Counted from the stretch's first letter, positions 46,271 through 54,881 are shown. The stretch is 64,000 nucleotides of DNA from Treponema putidum (GCF_000755145.1 NZ_CP009228.1:1237827-1301826); one strand, 5' to 3'. Notes: generated by a model not told the origin, from the sequence alone. Translations and numbers: made by a program.

Positions 46271-47719
46271 ATGAAAAAATTCAAAATTAGGGCAGTATCA
46301 ATTACTGCATTGTTGTTGGCTGCAGGCGTCTTATTAACAGGCTGTCCGCAAAAAGTAAAGGAAGAGCCCAAGTATACGGTAACTATTGATGGAACACCTA
46401 ACGGTACTGTTACAGCCGGAAGCGATATAAGTCAGCCCGTTTACAAAGGAACGGTAATAAACTTTACAGCAGAGCCCGCCTCCGGCTATGGGGTAGGTAA
46501 ATGGACAATTACCGGAGGAGTTATTGTTTCGGGAGGAAAGAGCTTGGATAAGACTGCAAGTGTATCAATAACAGGAGATACAATTGTAAAGGTCGATTTT
46601 GATTATGAGTTAAAGCTAAAAATACTTACAATTTTTGATGAAGATGCATCCCCCGGCAGTATGATTGTTAAAGGCAAAGAAAAAGTTACTCCTTCTGATG
46701 TAGTTGCAAAATTCGATTACGGATCACAAACCGATAAACAAATTCTCGTAACAGTAACAAACGGGACACTTAAATTTGGAGAAAATACGGTAAGCTTGTC
46801 GGTTGAAGAATCTGTAGGAAACTATGTAGGTTGGAGTAAGGATATTAAGGTTATAATAAAAGAATATATAACCTATGATATTGCAGGAGTCGAATTTACC
46901 ATGAAAGGTATAGCCGCTGTGGATGCCCAGTTGGGTGATAATGATTACAATAATAATAGTTTCGATAAGAATCAGCCTCATACCGTAAGTTTAAGTGCCT
47001 ATCTTATAGGGGAGACTGAGGTAACTCAGGAACTATGGGAAAAGGTGATGGGCAATAATCCCAGCGAGTTTGATGGAAGCTCCGGCAAAGAACCTGTTGC
47101 AGGCGAAACACAGGTAAAGCGTCCTGTAGAACGGGTAAACTGGTATCATGCAATAGCTTTTTGTAATAAACTCAGTATAAAACTAAATCTTGAACCCTGC
47201 TATACGGTAAATGTTGGAGGAACCCCCGTTGATTTTAAAACTCTTAGCTTTGCCGCAATCCCTACTACTGATAATGCAGATTGGAATAAGGCAGAGCTTG
47301 ATATGAATAAAAGCGGTTTTAGACTTCCAACGGAGGCGGAATGGGAATGGGCAGCGAAGGGAGGAACTGATTATAAATGGGCAGGAACAAATACCGAGGC
47401 TGAACTTAAAAACTATGCTTGGTACACTTTAAACAGCGGAAGTAAAACTCATGAAGTAAAGAAAAAGTCTCCTAACGGCTACGGTTTATATGACATGACG
47501 GGAAATGTGAAGGAATTGTGCTGGGATTGGTATGGCACTATACCGGCTTCGCCGGGGGCGGACTATGCGGGGCCTGCGTCAGGCCCGTACCGTGTTACTC
47601 GCGGCGGCGGCTGGACCTGGATGAGTGACGCGACGTACTGCCGTGTAGCCAGGCGGGGTACCTGCTTTACTCACGACGGGGACGAATCTATTGGCTTCCG
47701 CTTGGCTTGCCGGCCTTGA
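46271..47719 (+). CDS. DGR-type variable lipoprotein, FGE-sulfatase/C-type lectin fold (TvpA-like)
   Basis: 482 residues from ATG 46271 (TTGGAGG upstream). Lipoprotein signal ends at Cys25 (LLTGC). Then InlB-like repeat region (KYTVTIDGTPNGTVTAGSDI...), a beta domain (about 120-200), and an FGE/SUMF1 domain (VEFTMKG..., TEVTQELWEKVMGNNPSEF, RLPTEAEWEWAAKGG, YGLYDMTGNVKELCWDW). The last 45 codons become GC-rich and carry W-T-W-M-S-D-A-T-Y-CRVA-R-R-G-T-C-F-T-H-D-G-D-E-S in place of the Asn-rich line of ordinary FGE proteins, ending IGFRLACRP: the design of Treponema DGR variable proteins. It sits 20 bp after the OLD gene. Confidence 0.88.
   Translation: MKKFKIRAVSITALLLAAGVLLTGCPQKVKEEPKYTVTIDGTPNGTVTAGSDISQPVYKGTVINFTAEPASGYGVGKWTITGGVIVSGGKSLDKTASVSITGDTIVKVDFDYELKLKILTIFDEDASPGSMIVKGKEKVTPSDVVAKFDYGSQTDKQILVTVTNGTLKFGENTVSLSVEESVGNYVGWSKDIKVIIKEYITYDIAGVEFTMKGIAAVDAQLGDNDYNNNSFDKNQPHTVSLSAYLIGETEVTQELWEKVMGNNPSEFDGSSGKEPVAGETQVKRPVERVNWYHAIAFCNKLSIKLNLEPCYTVNVGGTPVDFKTLSFAAIPTTDNADWNKAELDMNKSGFRLPTEAEWEWAAKGGTDYKWAGTNTEAELKNYAWYTLNSGSKTHEVKKKSPNGYGLYDMTGNVKELCWDWYGTIPASPGADYAGPASGPYRVTRGGGWTWMSDATYCRVARRGTCFTHDGDESIGFRLACRP
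47580..47719 (+). repeat. Putative DGR variable repeat (VR), approximate limits
   Basis: GC-rich 3' end of the variable lipoprotein gene. Scaffold codons (GGC, TGG, TGCCGTGTAGCC, ATTGGCTTCCGC) alternate with diversified ones where family members have AAC. Just upstream are hairpins CCGGC-TTC-GCCGG (47543-47555) and GGGCCTG-CGT-CAGGCCC (47570-47586). The invariant 3' end ATTGGCTTCCGCTTGGCTTG is where the mutagenic-homology initiation sequence would be. No template repeat or reverse transcriptase is in the window. Confidence 0.7.
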
Positions 47720-47744
47720 GCTCACACATTTTGCCGGAGAGGTA

Positions 47745-47776
47745 CTCAAAATCGGACATCCGTGTCCGATTTTGAG
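47745..47776 (+). other. 14-bp hairpin downstream of the VR (candidate DGR target-site cruciform)
   Basis: CTCAAAATCGGACA-TCCG-TGTCCGATTTTGAG: a perfect 14-bp stem with a 4-nt loop, 25 bp after the stop codon. It has no T-run, so it is not a usual terminator. In the Bordetella phage DGR, a hairpin/cruciform just past VR is needed for efficient targeting, which makes this the obvious candidate here. Confidence 0.6.
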
Positions 47777-47782
47777 CTTCGA

Positions 47783-47839
47783 GTTTTGCCTTTTCGGCAA
47801 AACATCGCAAGAATGTAACCACCGCTATTCATGGCGGTG
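47783..47839 (+). repeat. Composite hairpin repeat, plus orientation
   Basis: Hairpin A, GTTTTGCC-TTTTC-GGCAAAAC (47783-47803), then ATCGCAAGAATGTAAC, then hairpin B, CACCGC-TATTCATG-GCGGTG (47820-47839). The order A then AACCACCGC...TGGCGG is repeated, reversed, at 48696-48749; A with its tail is repeated at 5271-5296. The rest of the gap to 47986 shows nothing further I can name. Confidence 0.6.
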
Positions 47840-47986
47840 AGCGGTAAAAAAAACGGTATGGATCTTATAAGGTACCGCGTCAGGCGCTAGGGAAAGGTAA
47901 CAACCAACGAAGTTTCTAGATCAAGAAATCTTTTATCCGAAAAAGTTTCTTAGCCTCGAAGCTTCGCCGGCTGTACTTCCCCTAAT

Positions 47987-48824
47987 CTACAGTTTTTCAA
48001 TTTCGGATTCGGAAAGTCCCGTTATTTCTTTAATTAAAGCTATATCAAAGTTTTTTTGTTTCATAAGTTTAGCTGTTTCTATGGCTTTGCGGTAAATCCC
48101 TTTTTCTATAGCATCCATCTCAAAAGTGGACATTAATCTATATTCTTGCCTTGCTTGTTCGTTTTGTTTTACTGTTTGTATCATTTCTTCTATCCTCCTT
48201 GTAAATTCACTCTTTGTTTTACCTGTTTTAAGATATTCTAAAAATTCTTTTAATTCTTTGTTTTCAGTGCTATTAAAGGCCTCTGCATTTATTATAACCT
48301 TTTTTGTTCCATCTTGTAAAGATATGTTTTTATCTTCAATACAGACATTTTCAAAGGTATAAACAGGTCTATTTTTACCGATAGCATCAAAAGTGCAAAT
48401 AAAAATTATAAAGCTGTCATTTAAATTATTATAGAAATTCCCCTTATCCAAGAACGAAATATCTATGGCTGCTTGGTAAAACCTCATTCTTTTAGGTATG
48501 TTTTTCTCGTTGCTCACCTGCATTTCAACATCGTAAAATTTACCGTTTTCTGTTTGCACTAAAACATCAAATCTTACGGATTTGGCTTGTTCATAGGTGC
48601 TAATATTGTGCTGTACCGAAATATATGCAATTTTGCCTATTGTATCAGATAATATCATTTCAATAAGTGCTTTACATAAACCTTCATTTTGCATTCCGCC
48701 ACGGATGGCGGTGGTTATAGCTGTGAGAGTTTTGCATCAGCAAAACTCTAAGATAAAAAATGTACAGGACGTACATTTTTTATTAGTCGTCCTGCAATGT
48801 TAAATCTTCAAACCTTTTTACCAT
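47987..48824 (-). pseudogene. Rpn-family PD-(D/E)XK nuclease, interrupted near its 5' end by hairpins
   Basis: The main frame (47987-48694, 235 residues) has the Rpn nuclease core RFDVLVQTENGKFYDVEMQVSNEKNIPKRMRFYQAAIDISFLDKGNFYNNL (motifs D...E-x-Q) and the C-terminal TGLSESEIEKL. It opens directly at MQNEGLCK. The natural N-terminus MVKRFEDLTLQDD lies at 48824-48786 and runs into a stop inside a hairpin cluster (48696-48783). Family members usually run on as DDFMFCKVMQ, so the insertion replaced about six codons. Rpn proteins promote RecA-independent recombination. Confidence 0.75.
48696..48783 (-). repeat. Three-hairpin element inserted in the Rpn gene
   Basis: CCGCCA-CGGA-TGGCGG (48696-48711), AGAGTTTTGC-ATCA-GCAAAACTCT (48726-48749) and ATAAAAAATGTAC-AGGAC-GTACATTTTTTAT (48753-48783). 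All stems are perfect (6, 10 and 13 bp). On the minus strand the second hairpin followed by TAACCACCGC-N6-TGGCGG repeats the arrangement at 47783-47839. Confidence 0.65.
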
Positions 48825-48910
48825 TTTTTTTATTTTCTTCCTCCCCATTATATTTATAGAAAATATTTGAAAAAAATAGTAAATTATAAAAAGATTTTTA
48901 TCATTCTCCT

Positions 48911-49966
48911 CTATTTTGTAAGCCCAAGCTCCTCACCCGCCCTTAACCTTGTTCTCATATTTTGAATTTTTGCATCCATAATTTCAAGGTCGGCGAGAAT
49001 TGCTTTTTCTTTTTTTGAGGTTTCAATAACAGCGGCTATTCCTCCGTTTTTGATAACTATTCGCTTGTCTGCATAGAGGGCAAGGGCGGGGTCATGTGTG
49101 GCCATTAAAACAATCTTTTCCTTAGAAACCAAGAGCTCCAAAGCCTTTTTGCGGTCAATGCCTGCGTTTTCTATTTCGTCTATGAGGACGATGGGAGAAG
49201 AGCTTAGAATAGCCGTGTCTGCAATCATAAGTGCCCTCGACTGTCCTCCGCTCAAGGCCGTTATTGGCGTATCTAAGTTAAATTTTTCGCCTGCAAGATT
49301 GTTTGCCGCTTCTATGATATTTTTTACCGCACCTTCTTTGCCTTGGATAAGCCGGCATTCCGCATGAAGCTCGATAAATTCTTTTACGGATAAATCCATT
49401 ACAAAGTTCATATTTTGTGAGAGCTGAGCTACAAGTTTATTGTTTACCGAAAAACGGATTGTCTTATCGGGTGTTTTGCCGTTGATCAAAATGCTGCGGT
49501 TTGTGGGCGTATCCTTTTGGGCTGTCCATTCGATGTCGGCAAGGAGCCTTGATTTTCCCGAACCTGTCGGGCCTACAATCGAAATAATTTGAGAGGTATA
49601 AAGGGTAAGCTCATCAAAGTTTTCGCTTTCGCCGGACTTGTTTGTTCCGGGAAGAATTGTAAGACTGTGAACCTCGTTTGCATTTTCCAAATTAAGGAAG
49701 GCCTTCATTTGAATTATGTATTCAAAAAATGCAGAGTAGAGTTCTTCTTTGTTAATTGCTTTTTCTTCGCAAACTTCATCGGAAAGCGATTGTAAAAAAT
49801 CTTTTAAAGTTTTCTCTTTGTTATTTAAAATACCTATTTCAATCAGACGGTTTTCAGTAATAAAATCCTCGATAAAAGGGTACTCGCTTAAAAGATTTTG
49901 AATTGATTTTTCAGAAAGTTTTTTAACTTCCGTATTTTCATCATTTAAATAAAATTCATTTTTCAT
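48911..49966 (-). CDS. ABC-type ATPase paired with a G3E GTPase
   Basis: 351 residues. N-terminal helical region (about 1-110), then an ABC nucleotide-binding domain: Walker A GPTGSGKSRLL, signature LSGGQSRALMIADTA, Walker B PIVLIDEIENAGID, H-loop MATHDPALALYAD. No membrane gene is nearby, so it is probably a soluble ATPase, not a transporter. It overlaps the GTPase gene by 4 bp (ATGA). Role unknown; with its partner it may serve metallocenter maturation. Confidence 0.8.
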   Translation of the reverse strand: MKNEFYLNDENTEVKKLSEKSIQNLLSEYPFIEDFITENRLIEIGILNNKEKTLKDFLQSLSDEVCEEKAINKEELYSAFFEYIIQMKAFLNLENANEVHSLTILPGTNKSGESENFDELTLYTSQIISIVGPTGSGKSRLLADIEWTAQKDTPTNRSILINGKTPDKTIRFSVNNKLVAQLSQNMNFVMDLSVKEFIELHAECRLIQGKEGAVKNIIEAANNLAGEKFNLDTPITALSGGQSRALMIADTAILSSSPIVLIDEIENAGIDRKKALELLVSKEKIVLMATHDPALALYADKRIVIKNGGIAAVIETSKKEKAILADLEIMDAKIQNMRTRLRAGEELGLTK

Positions 49967-50673
49967 TTTTTTATTCCTTGTTCTTCGGCAATTTTCATTT
50001 TGCGGATATTTCCCATTTGGAAATTTTCTCCTATTCTTGTTTCACCCAAACAATAAGAACAAAGAGCTGCCGGCATGGGAAAGCGGAGTTCCATTCCTTG
50101 CACCGTAGAAATATCTTCGGCTCTATCGGTTAAAAGGGTGCTGAGCTCAAATGCTCCTTGACCCGTAAGACCGTTTACATGCATGATAACTGCCCTAGGA
50201 TTTACGGCGTTTACCCTTGCCGCAAAAACTTCGCGTTCGGCCTGAGAAACGATGTCTCCCTTTGTGATAACTACAATGTCGGCGGATTTTAAAAGGGGGC
50301 CTATCTTTTTTGGAGTATTTATTCCCGACAGGTTATCGATTACGCAGATGCCTAAAATATTTTTTATATAGGGGGAACAGCGGTTACAAAGCCCAGCTGA
50401 TTCGCTTACCAAAATGTCAAGTCCTTCCTTGATTCCCCATTGCACGGCTTCTTCTATGTTTGACACAAAGAAGTGGTCGGGACATAGGGAACCGGAGATT
50501 CCTTTTTGTATCGGAACACCGGCCTTTTGATATAGAAGGTCATCATCAGTATAGAGGCAGTCGAATTTTACCGCTCCCGTTTTTATATTTTGCCTTTTTA
50601 AGGCATCTATCGTTTTTAAGATTACGCTTGTTTTGCCCGACGATGGCGGGCCTGAAAATATTATTAAGTTCAT
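49963..50673 (-). CDS. G3E-type (HypB/UreG/CobW-like) GTPase with cysteine motifs
   Basis: 236 residues: P-loop IIFSGPPSSGKTSVI, DILVSESAGLCNRCSPY (the E-S-x-G of G3E GTPases with an added CNRC), and ITKGD in the place of NKxD. The C-terminus has ALCSYCLGETRIGENFQMGNIRKM with a second CxxC. G3E proteins insert metals or cofactors into enzymes; the cysteines could hold metal or an Fe-S cluster. The client is unknown. Confidence 0.8.
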   Translation of the reverse strand: MNLIIFSGPPSSGKTSVILKTIDALKRQNIKTGAVKFDCLYTDDDLLYQKAGVPIQKGISGSLCPDHFFVSNIEEAVQWGIKEGLDILVSESAGLCNRCSPYIKNILGICVIDNLSGINTPKKIGPLLKSADIVVITKGDIVSQAEREVFAARVNAVNPRAVIMHVNGLTGQGAFELSTLLTDRAEDISTVQGMELRFPMPAALCSYCLGETRIGENFQMGNIRKMKIAEEQGIKK

Positions 50674-50890
50674 AAATATAATATACCAAATCTATGGGAA
50701 AAAATCTGTAACGGATGTTACGCAGATATAAAATTTTTCCGGTCTATAACTTTTATAGTTTTTATAAATTCATCAAAGGATGAGCGTTATATGAACGGTC
50801 TATGAGAATCCTATGGACGGTGTATCTTCTTGTAAGTTTCTAATTTTTGTAGTACTATAATCTTTCTTTAATTAAAGAAGAACTTAACCT

Positions 50891-52003
50891 ATGAAAGAAC
50901 AGCAAGAAGAAAATAAAGACTTTCTTACTACACAGATAATCACGTATCTCGGCAATAAAAGGTCTTTAATATACAAAATAGAAGATGAAGTAAAATCAAT
51001 TCGGAAAAATTTAAACAAAGAAAAACTTATCTGTGCAGACCTTTTTTCGGGTTCAGGTATAGTTGCCCGAATGTTAAAAAAATATTCTTCAAAAATAATT
51101 GTTAATGATTTGGAAAATTATTCTTATGTAATAAACGGCTGCTATCTTACAAATAAAGAAGAATATCCTAAAAAACTTTGTAATGAATTGAGAAATGAAA
51201 TTATATCCTCTTGTTTAAAGGAAAAAATCCCCGGCATAATTACCAAAAACTATGCTCCTAAGGATGACAATAAAATCCAAAGAGGAGAAAGGGTTTTTTA
51301 TACACATAAGAACGCTCTTTTAATCGACACATATAGAAATTTTATAGATAAAATTATATCGGAAGAAAATTTAAAAAGATTTTTTTTAGCTCCCTTAATT
51401 ACCGAAGCTTCAATCCATGTAAATACGAGCGGAGTATTTAAAGGATTTTATAAAAATAAAAATACCGGAATAGGCTGCTTCGGTGCCAGCGGTAAAAATG
51501 CCCTAACAAGAATATTGGGAGAGGTGGAATTAAAAGAGCCTGTCTTTAGTAATTTTAATTCAGAGCTTGAAATTTTTACAAAAGATGCAGTTCTTCTTTC
51601 AAAAGAAATAAAGAATGTTGATATGGTTTATATCGACCCTCCTTATAATCAGCACCCCTACGGTTCAAATTATTTTATGCTTAATTTGATTCTTAAAAAT
51701 AGACTGGATGTTCCTATAAGCCCCGTCAGTGGAATTACCCAAGGATGGAAACGCTCTGTTTTTAATAAAAGGCATTCGGCCTTAAAATCCCTTGAAGAAA
51801 TAATATCGTCTCTCGATTCAAAGTACGCCATTATTTCGTACAATTCGGAAGGCTTTATTTCTTTTGAAGAGATGAGCAGTATGCTGCAAAAATACGGAGA
51901 GTTAAAAACCTCCAAAATAAAATATAACACTTTTCGAGGAAGCCGTAACCTTAACAATAGAAGTATACATGTTTCGGAATACTTGTTTGTTTTAAAAAAA
52001 TAG
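50891..52003 (+). CDS. D12-class adenine-specific DNA methyltransferase (orphan)
   Basis: 370 residues: ITYLGNKRSLIYKI at the start, SAM motif ADLFSGSGIVARML (about 48-60), VDMVYIDPPYNQHPYGSNYF (catalytic DPPY, about 245) and a C-terminal SKIKYNTFRGSRNLNNRSIHVSEYLFVLK. N6-adenine methylation is expected. No restriction enzyme gene is next to it, so it is an orphan or acts with a remote partner. Confidence 0.92.
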   Translation: MKEQQEENKDFLTTQIITYLGNKRSLIYKIEDEVKSIRKNLNKEKLICADLFSGSGIVARMLKKYSSKIIVNDLENYSYVINGCYLTNKEEYPKKLCNELRNEIISSCLKEKIPGIITKNYAPKDDNKIQRGERVFYTHKNALLIDTYRNFIDKIISEENLKRFFLAPLITEASIHVNTSGVFKGFYKNKNTGIGCFGASGKNALTRILGEVELKEPVFSNFNSELEIFTKDAVLLSKEIKNVDMVYIDPPYNQHPYGSNYFMLNLILKNRLDVPISPVSGITQGWKRSVFNKRHSALKSLEEIISSLDSKYAIISYNSEGFISFEEMSSMLQKYGELKTSKIKYNTFRGSRNLNNRSIHVSEYLFVLKK

Positions 52004-52018
52004 ATTAAAATAATACCG

Positions 52019-54331
52019 ATGGAAGAACAATTATCTAATTTTAGAATAAAACAGGGCCGCAGTGTTTTTAATGCGTATAACGGAATCAATTCTTTTTCGT
52101 TTGCCCTTGTTACAGGAAATACAATTACTCTTTATGCCCTTGCTTTAAAAGCTAACAGCACCGTTATAGGCTTGCTTACAGCCTTTATGTACATGTGTTA
52201 TTTTACCATTCCATTAGGGAAACTTATGGCACGGCGGTTTACGATTGTAAAAACTTTTGCCTATACTTGGTTTTTGCGCAATGCCTCTCTTTTACCTATT
52301 TTGTTTATTCCGTTTTTTTATTTTAGGGGAGAAAATGAAGCCGCTATCTTTATGCTTTTACTTGCGGTTGCCCTTTTTAATTTTTTTAGAGGAGCAGGGA
52401 TAGTGGCTAACAATCCTGTCATAAGTCTTTTGGCTCCCGGCAGGGATAGAAATTCTTATATAGTTAAAATATCTTTAACAAATAATTCGGCCGCCCTTGC
52501 TGCCATAATATTTTTAACCGTTTTTTTATGGTTTTCTCCAAAGCTAGGAATCGATATAGTTTCTACATATAACATAACTGCAATTATAGGTATTATTACA
52601 GGTTTTGCAGCCTCGGCTCTTTTGCTTAAACTTCCGGATCCCGATTTTGAAAAAAGAATGGAAGCGGTGAAAGAGGCTAGAGCTGAAGGAAAAAGCCGAA
52701 AAGAAATAAGAAAACTAAAAAAAGGAAATCAAAGTCTTCAAAAAAGTTCTTTTTTTGAAGCAGCTAAGGTAACTCTTGCAGATAAAAATTTTAGGCTTTA
52801 TATTTTTTCGTTTTTTATAATTCAATTCGGAATAAGTTTAGCCCGCCCCTTTATAATTGTTTACGGTAAGGCCGTTTATTCTATCCCCGATAATTTGGTT
52901 ATTATCTTTTCTCTTGCTTCAACCATGGGCTCTCTTTTGGTGGGGCTTTTAATGCGCCTTTTAATAGACAGGATGGGGGCAAAACCCATGTATGTTATTT
53001 TTACGGCTCTCAGTGTTGCGGCTCTTATTCCTGCAATTATAGCTCCGGCCAGAGAAATGCATTTGATTGCTTTTATCTTTTTGATTTTATTTTCGATCCT
53101 GACAAATATGGGATTTTCTGCGCAAATGGATGCATCGCAAGCCTACTTCTTCGGAATAGTTCCATCAAATTTTTTGATGGATTTAAGTATGCTTAACTTT
53201 TTTGTAATGGGAATTACCGGTGCTCTCGGTTCAATCTTAGGAGGCCGTATTTTGGATATTCTACAATTGGCAGGATTTTCCAATTTAAGCATGTACCGTT
53301 TATTTTTTTCGGGAGTTATAATCTGCATCCTGTTTGGAATGATTTTTCAGGTTAAGCTTTTAAACCTTGGAGGCAGATTGGTAAAAGATGCTCTTGCCGT
53401 TATTTTTTCGCCGAGAGACATGAAGGCATTAAACCTTTTATATAAGTTGGATTCAAGTGAAAACCTTCAAACGGAAGAAAAAATTTTGCATGAGCTTACG
53501 GCAACAGCTTCGCAAGAATCTGCCGACAAGTTAAATCAATATATGAAGTCGCCAAGGTTTTCAATAAGGTATTCTGCAATGCAGTCTTTAAATTCTTTAG
53601 AAAAACTTTCTGCAAAAAACAGGGAATCTCTTTTAGAAGAATTGAATAAGGGAGAATTTACTACGGCCGCTCTTGCTGCAAAAACTCTTGCGCATTTTAA
53701 TATACATCAAGCTGTTGAACCTTTGAGAAATGCTCTTGAAAGTAAAGATTATCTTTTGGCCGCAGAAGCTATGGTTGCCCTTGCTCATTTTAAAGATGAG
53801 GCTTCTCAATTTAAAATTTCTCAAATCTTATCCGGAACACAAAACCCTAAAATATTGCTTGCAGGTATAAAAGCAATGGAGACTTATAAGTCGGTAAATT
53901 CCATTCCGTTTATAATCGATTTACTCCGCAGGGAAAGCCTTCCTTCCTTGGTAGAAGATGAGGCTTATTTAAGTTTAGCTTCGATGATGAAGGTTGAAGG
54001 CGGCTTTTATTTTGCTTATGATAGGTTTAAAAATGAGGCAAGGGATACAGGAGCAATTTTTACCGATATGCTCGATGAAGCTTTTGCAAAAAGAAAACAT
54101 TCGGATATTGAATTTAAAAAGATAATTTTAACTTTTATAAGCGAAGCTTCAAATGATACTGAATTTATAAAATGGTTTTTGGACTTGGCTGAAGAATTTT
54201 TAGGAGTAAACACAGCTCTTCTTTTGAGTGTTATAATGGATGTTGATATGGTTACAAATAAATCTTTTAGATTTTTCTTGTGCTATTGGGCTGTCTCTAT
54301 TTTTATGGAACCAAAGTTAGCTGCAATTTAA
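52019..54331 (+). CDS. MFS transporter fused to a HEAT-repeat-like domain
   Basis: 770 residues. About 1-445: twelve membrane helices of an MFS-like transporter (SFALVTGNTITLYALALKANSTVIGLLTAFMYMCYF; loop KEARAEGKSRKEIRKLKKG between halves). About 460-770: soluble helical repeats (ELTATASQESADKLNQYMKSPRFSIRYSAMQSLNSL..., AALAAKTLAHFNIHQAVEPLRNALESKDYLLAAEAMVALAHFKDEA) of HEAT type. A transporter with a cytosolic protein-binding arm is unusual. Starts 15 bp after the methylase stop. Confidence 0.88.
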   Translation: MEEQLSNFRIKQGRSVFNAYNGINSFSFALVTGNTITLYALALKANSTVIGLLTAFMYMCYFTIPLGKLMARRFTIVKTFAYTWFLRNASLLPILFIPFFYFRGENEAAIFMLLLAVALFNFFRGAGIVANNPVISLLAPGRDRNSYIVKISLTNNSAALAAIIFLTVFLWFSPKLGIDIVSTYNITAIIGIITGFAASALLLKLPDPDFEKRMEAVKEARAEGKSRKEIRKLKKGNQSLQKSSFFEAAKVTLADKNFRLYIFSFFIIQFGISLARPFIIVYGKAVYSIPDNLVIIFSLASTMGSLLVGLLMRLLIDRMGAKPMYVIFTALSVAALIPAIIAPAREMHLIAFIFLILFSILTNMGFSAQMDASQAYFFGIVPSNFLMDLSMLNFFVMGITGALGSILGGRILDILQLAGFSNLSMYRLFFSGVIICILFGMIFQVKLLNLGGRLVKDALAVIFSPRDMKALNLLYKLDSSENLQTEEKILHELTATASQESADKLNQYMKSPRFSIRYSAMQSLNSLEKLSAKNRESLLEELNKGEFTTAALAAKTLAHFNIHQAVEPLRNALESKDYLLAAEAMVALAHFKDEASQFKISQILSGTQNPKILLAGIKAMETYKSVNSIPFIIDLLRRESLPSLVEDEAYLSLASMMKVEGGFYFAYDRFKNEARDTGAIFTDMLDEAFAKRKHSDIEFKKIILTFISEASNDTEFIKWFLDLAEEFLGVNTALLLSVIMDVDMVTNKSFRFFLCYWAVSIFMEPKLAAI

Positions 54332-54350
54332 GATTTTATGGAGGTTAGAT

Positions 54351-54866
54351 ATGAATGAAATTATTCAAAACATGCTCACCCGTGTGAGCGTCCGTAAGTT
54401 TACGGCAGAGAGGGTCGAAGATGAAAAGCTTAAGACAATTGTAGAATGTGCTAAGGCTTCTCCGACGGGTAAAAACAGACAGATGAGGAAATTTACTGTT
54501 GTGCATAATCGGGAAAAAATACAGGAACTTGCAAGGGCTGTTTCTTCCGTACTTGATATTCCGAATTACCGAATCTATGACTGTGATGCTTTGATACTCA
54601 TCAGCTTTGAAGAAGATGACCGATTCGGTTACTGCGATTCTTCGGTTGCAATTGAGAACATCTATCTTGCAGCTCATGCTCTGGGCTTGGGTTCCGTTTG
54701 GATAAACCAGTTGAGAGAAAAATGCAATTCGCCTGAGATAAGACGGGTTTTAGATTCTTTTAATATTCCTAAAAATCACGTAGTATGCGGAATATCGGCA
54801 ATCGGTTATCCTGCAGAACACCCCGAACCTAAAAAACGCACAGAGCCTGTCGAGTTTATAAATTAA
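54351..54866 (+). CDS. Nitroreductase-family flavoprotein
   Basis: 171 residues: MNEIIQNMLTRVSVRKFTAERVEDEKLKTIVECAKASPTGKNRQMRKFTVV and DSSVAIENIYLAAHALGLGSVWINQLR, the FMN- and NAD(P)H-binding nitroreductase pattern. TGGAGGTTAG is a strong ribosome site. Substrate unknown; often involved in quinone or nitro-compound reduction. Confidence 0.92.
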   Translation: MNEIIQNMLTRVSVRKFTAERVEDEKLKTIVECAKASPTGKNRQMRKFTVVHNREKIQELARAVSSVLDIPNYRIYDCDALILISFEEDDRFGYCDSSVAIENIYLAAHALGLGSVWINQLREKCNSPEIRRVLDSFNIPKNHVVCGISAIGYPAEHPEPKKRTEPVEFIN

Positions 54867-54881
54867 GTTTTATAGGCGGTT

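Noticed and set aside
47745-47776. Rho-independent terminator for the variable lipoprotein
   Set aside because: The stem is strong but is followed by CTTCGAG, not a T-run; kept as a target-site candidate instead.
47870-47910. Possible DGR template repeat (shares GCGTCAGGC with the variable gene)
   Set aside because: Similarity stops after nine bases and the scaffold codons of the VR are absent.
48726-48749. CRISPR-like repeats among the hairpins
   Set aside because: Copies are few, differ in loop and spacing, and are not arranged with regular spacers.
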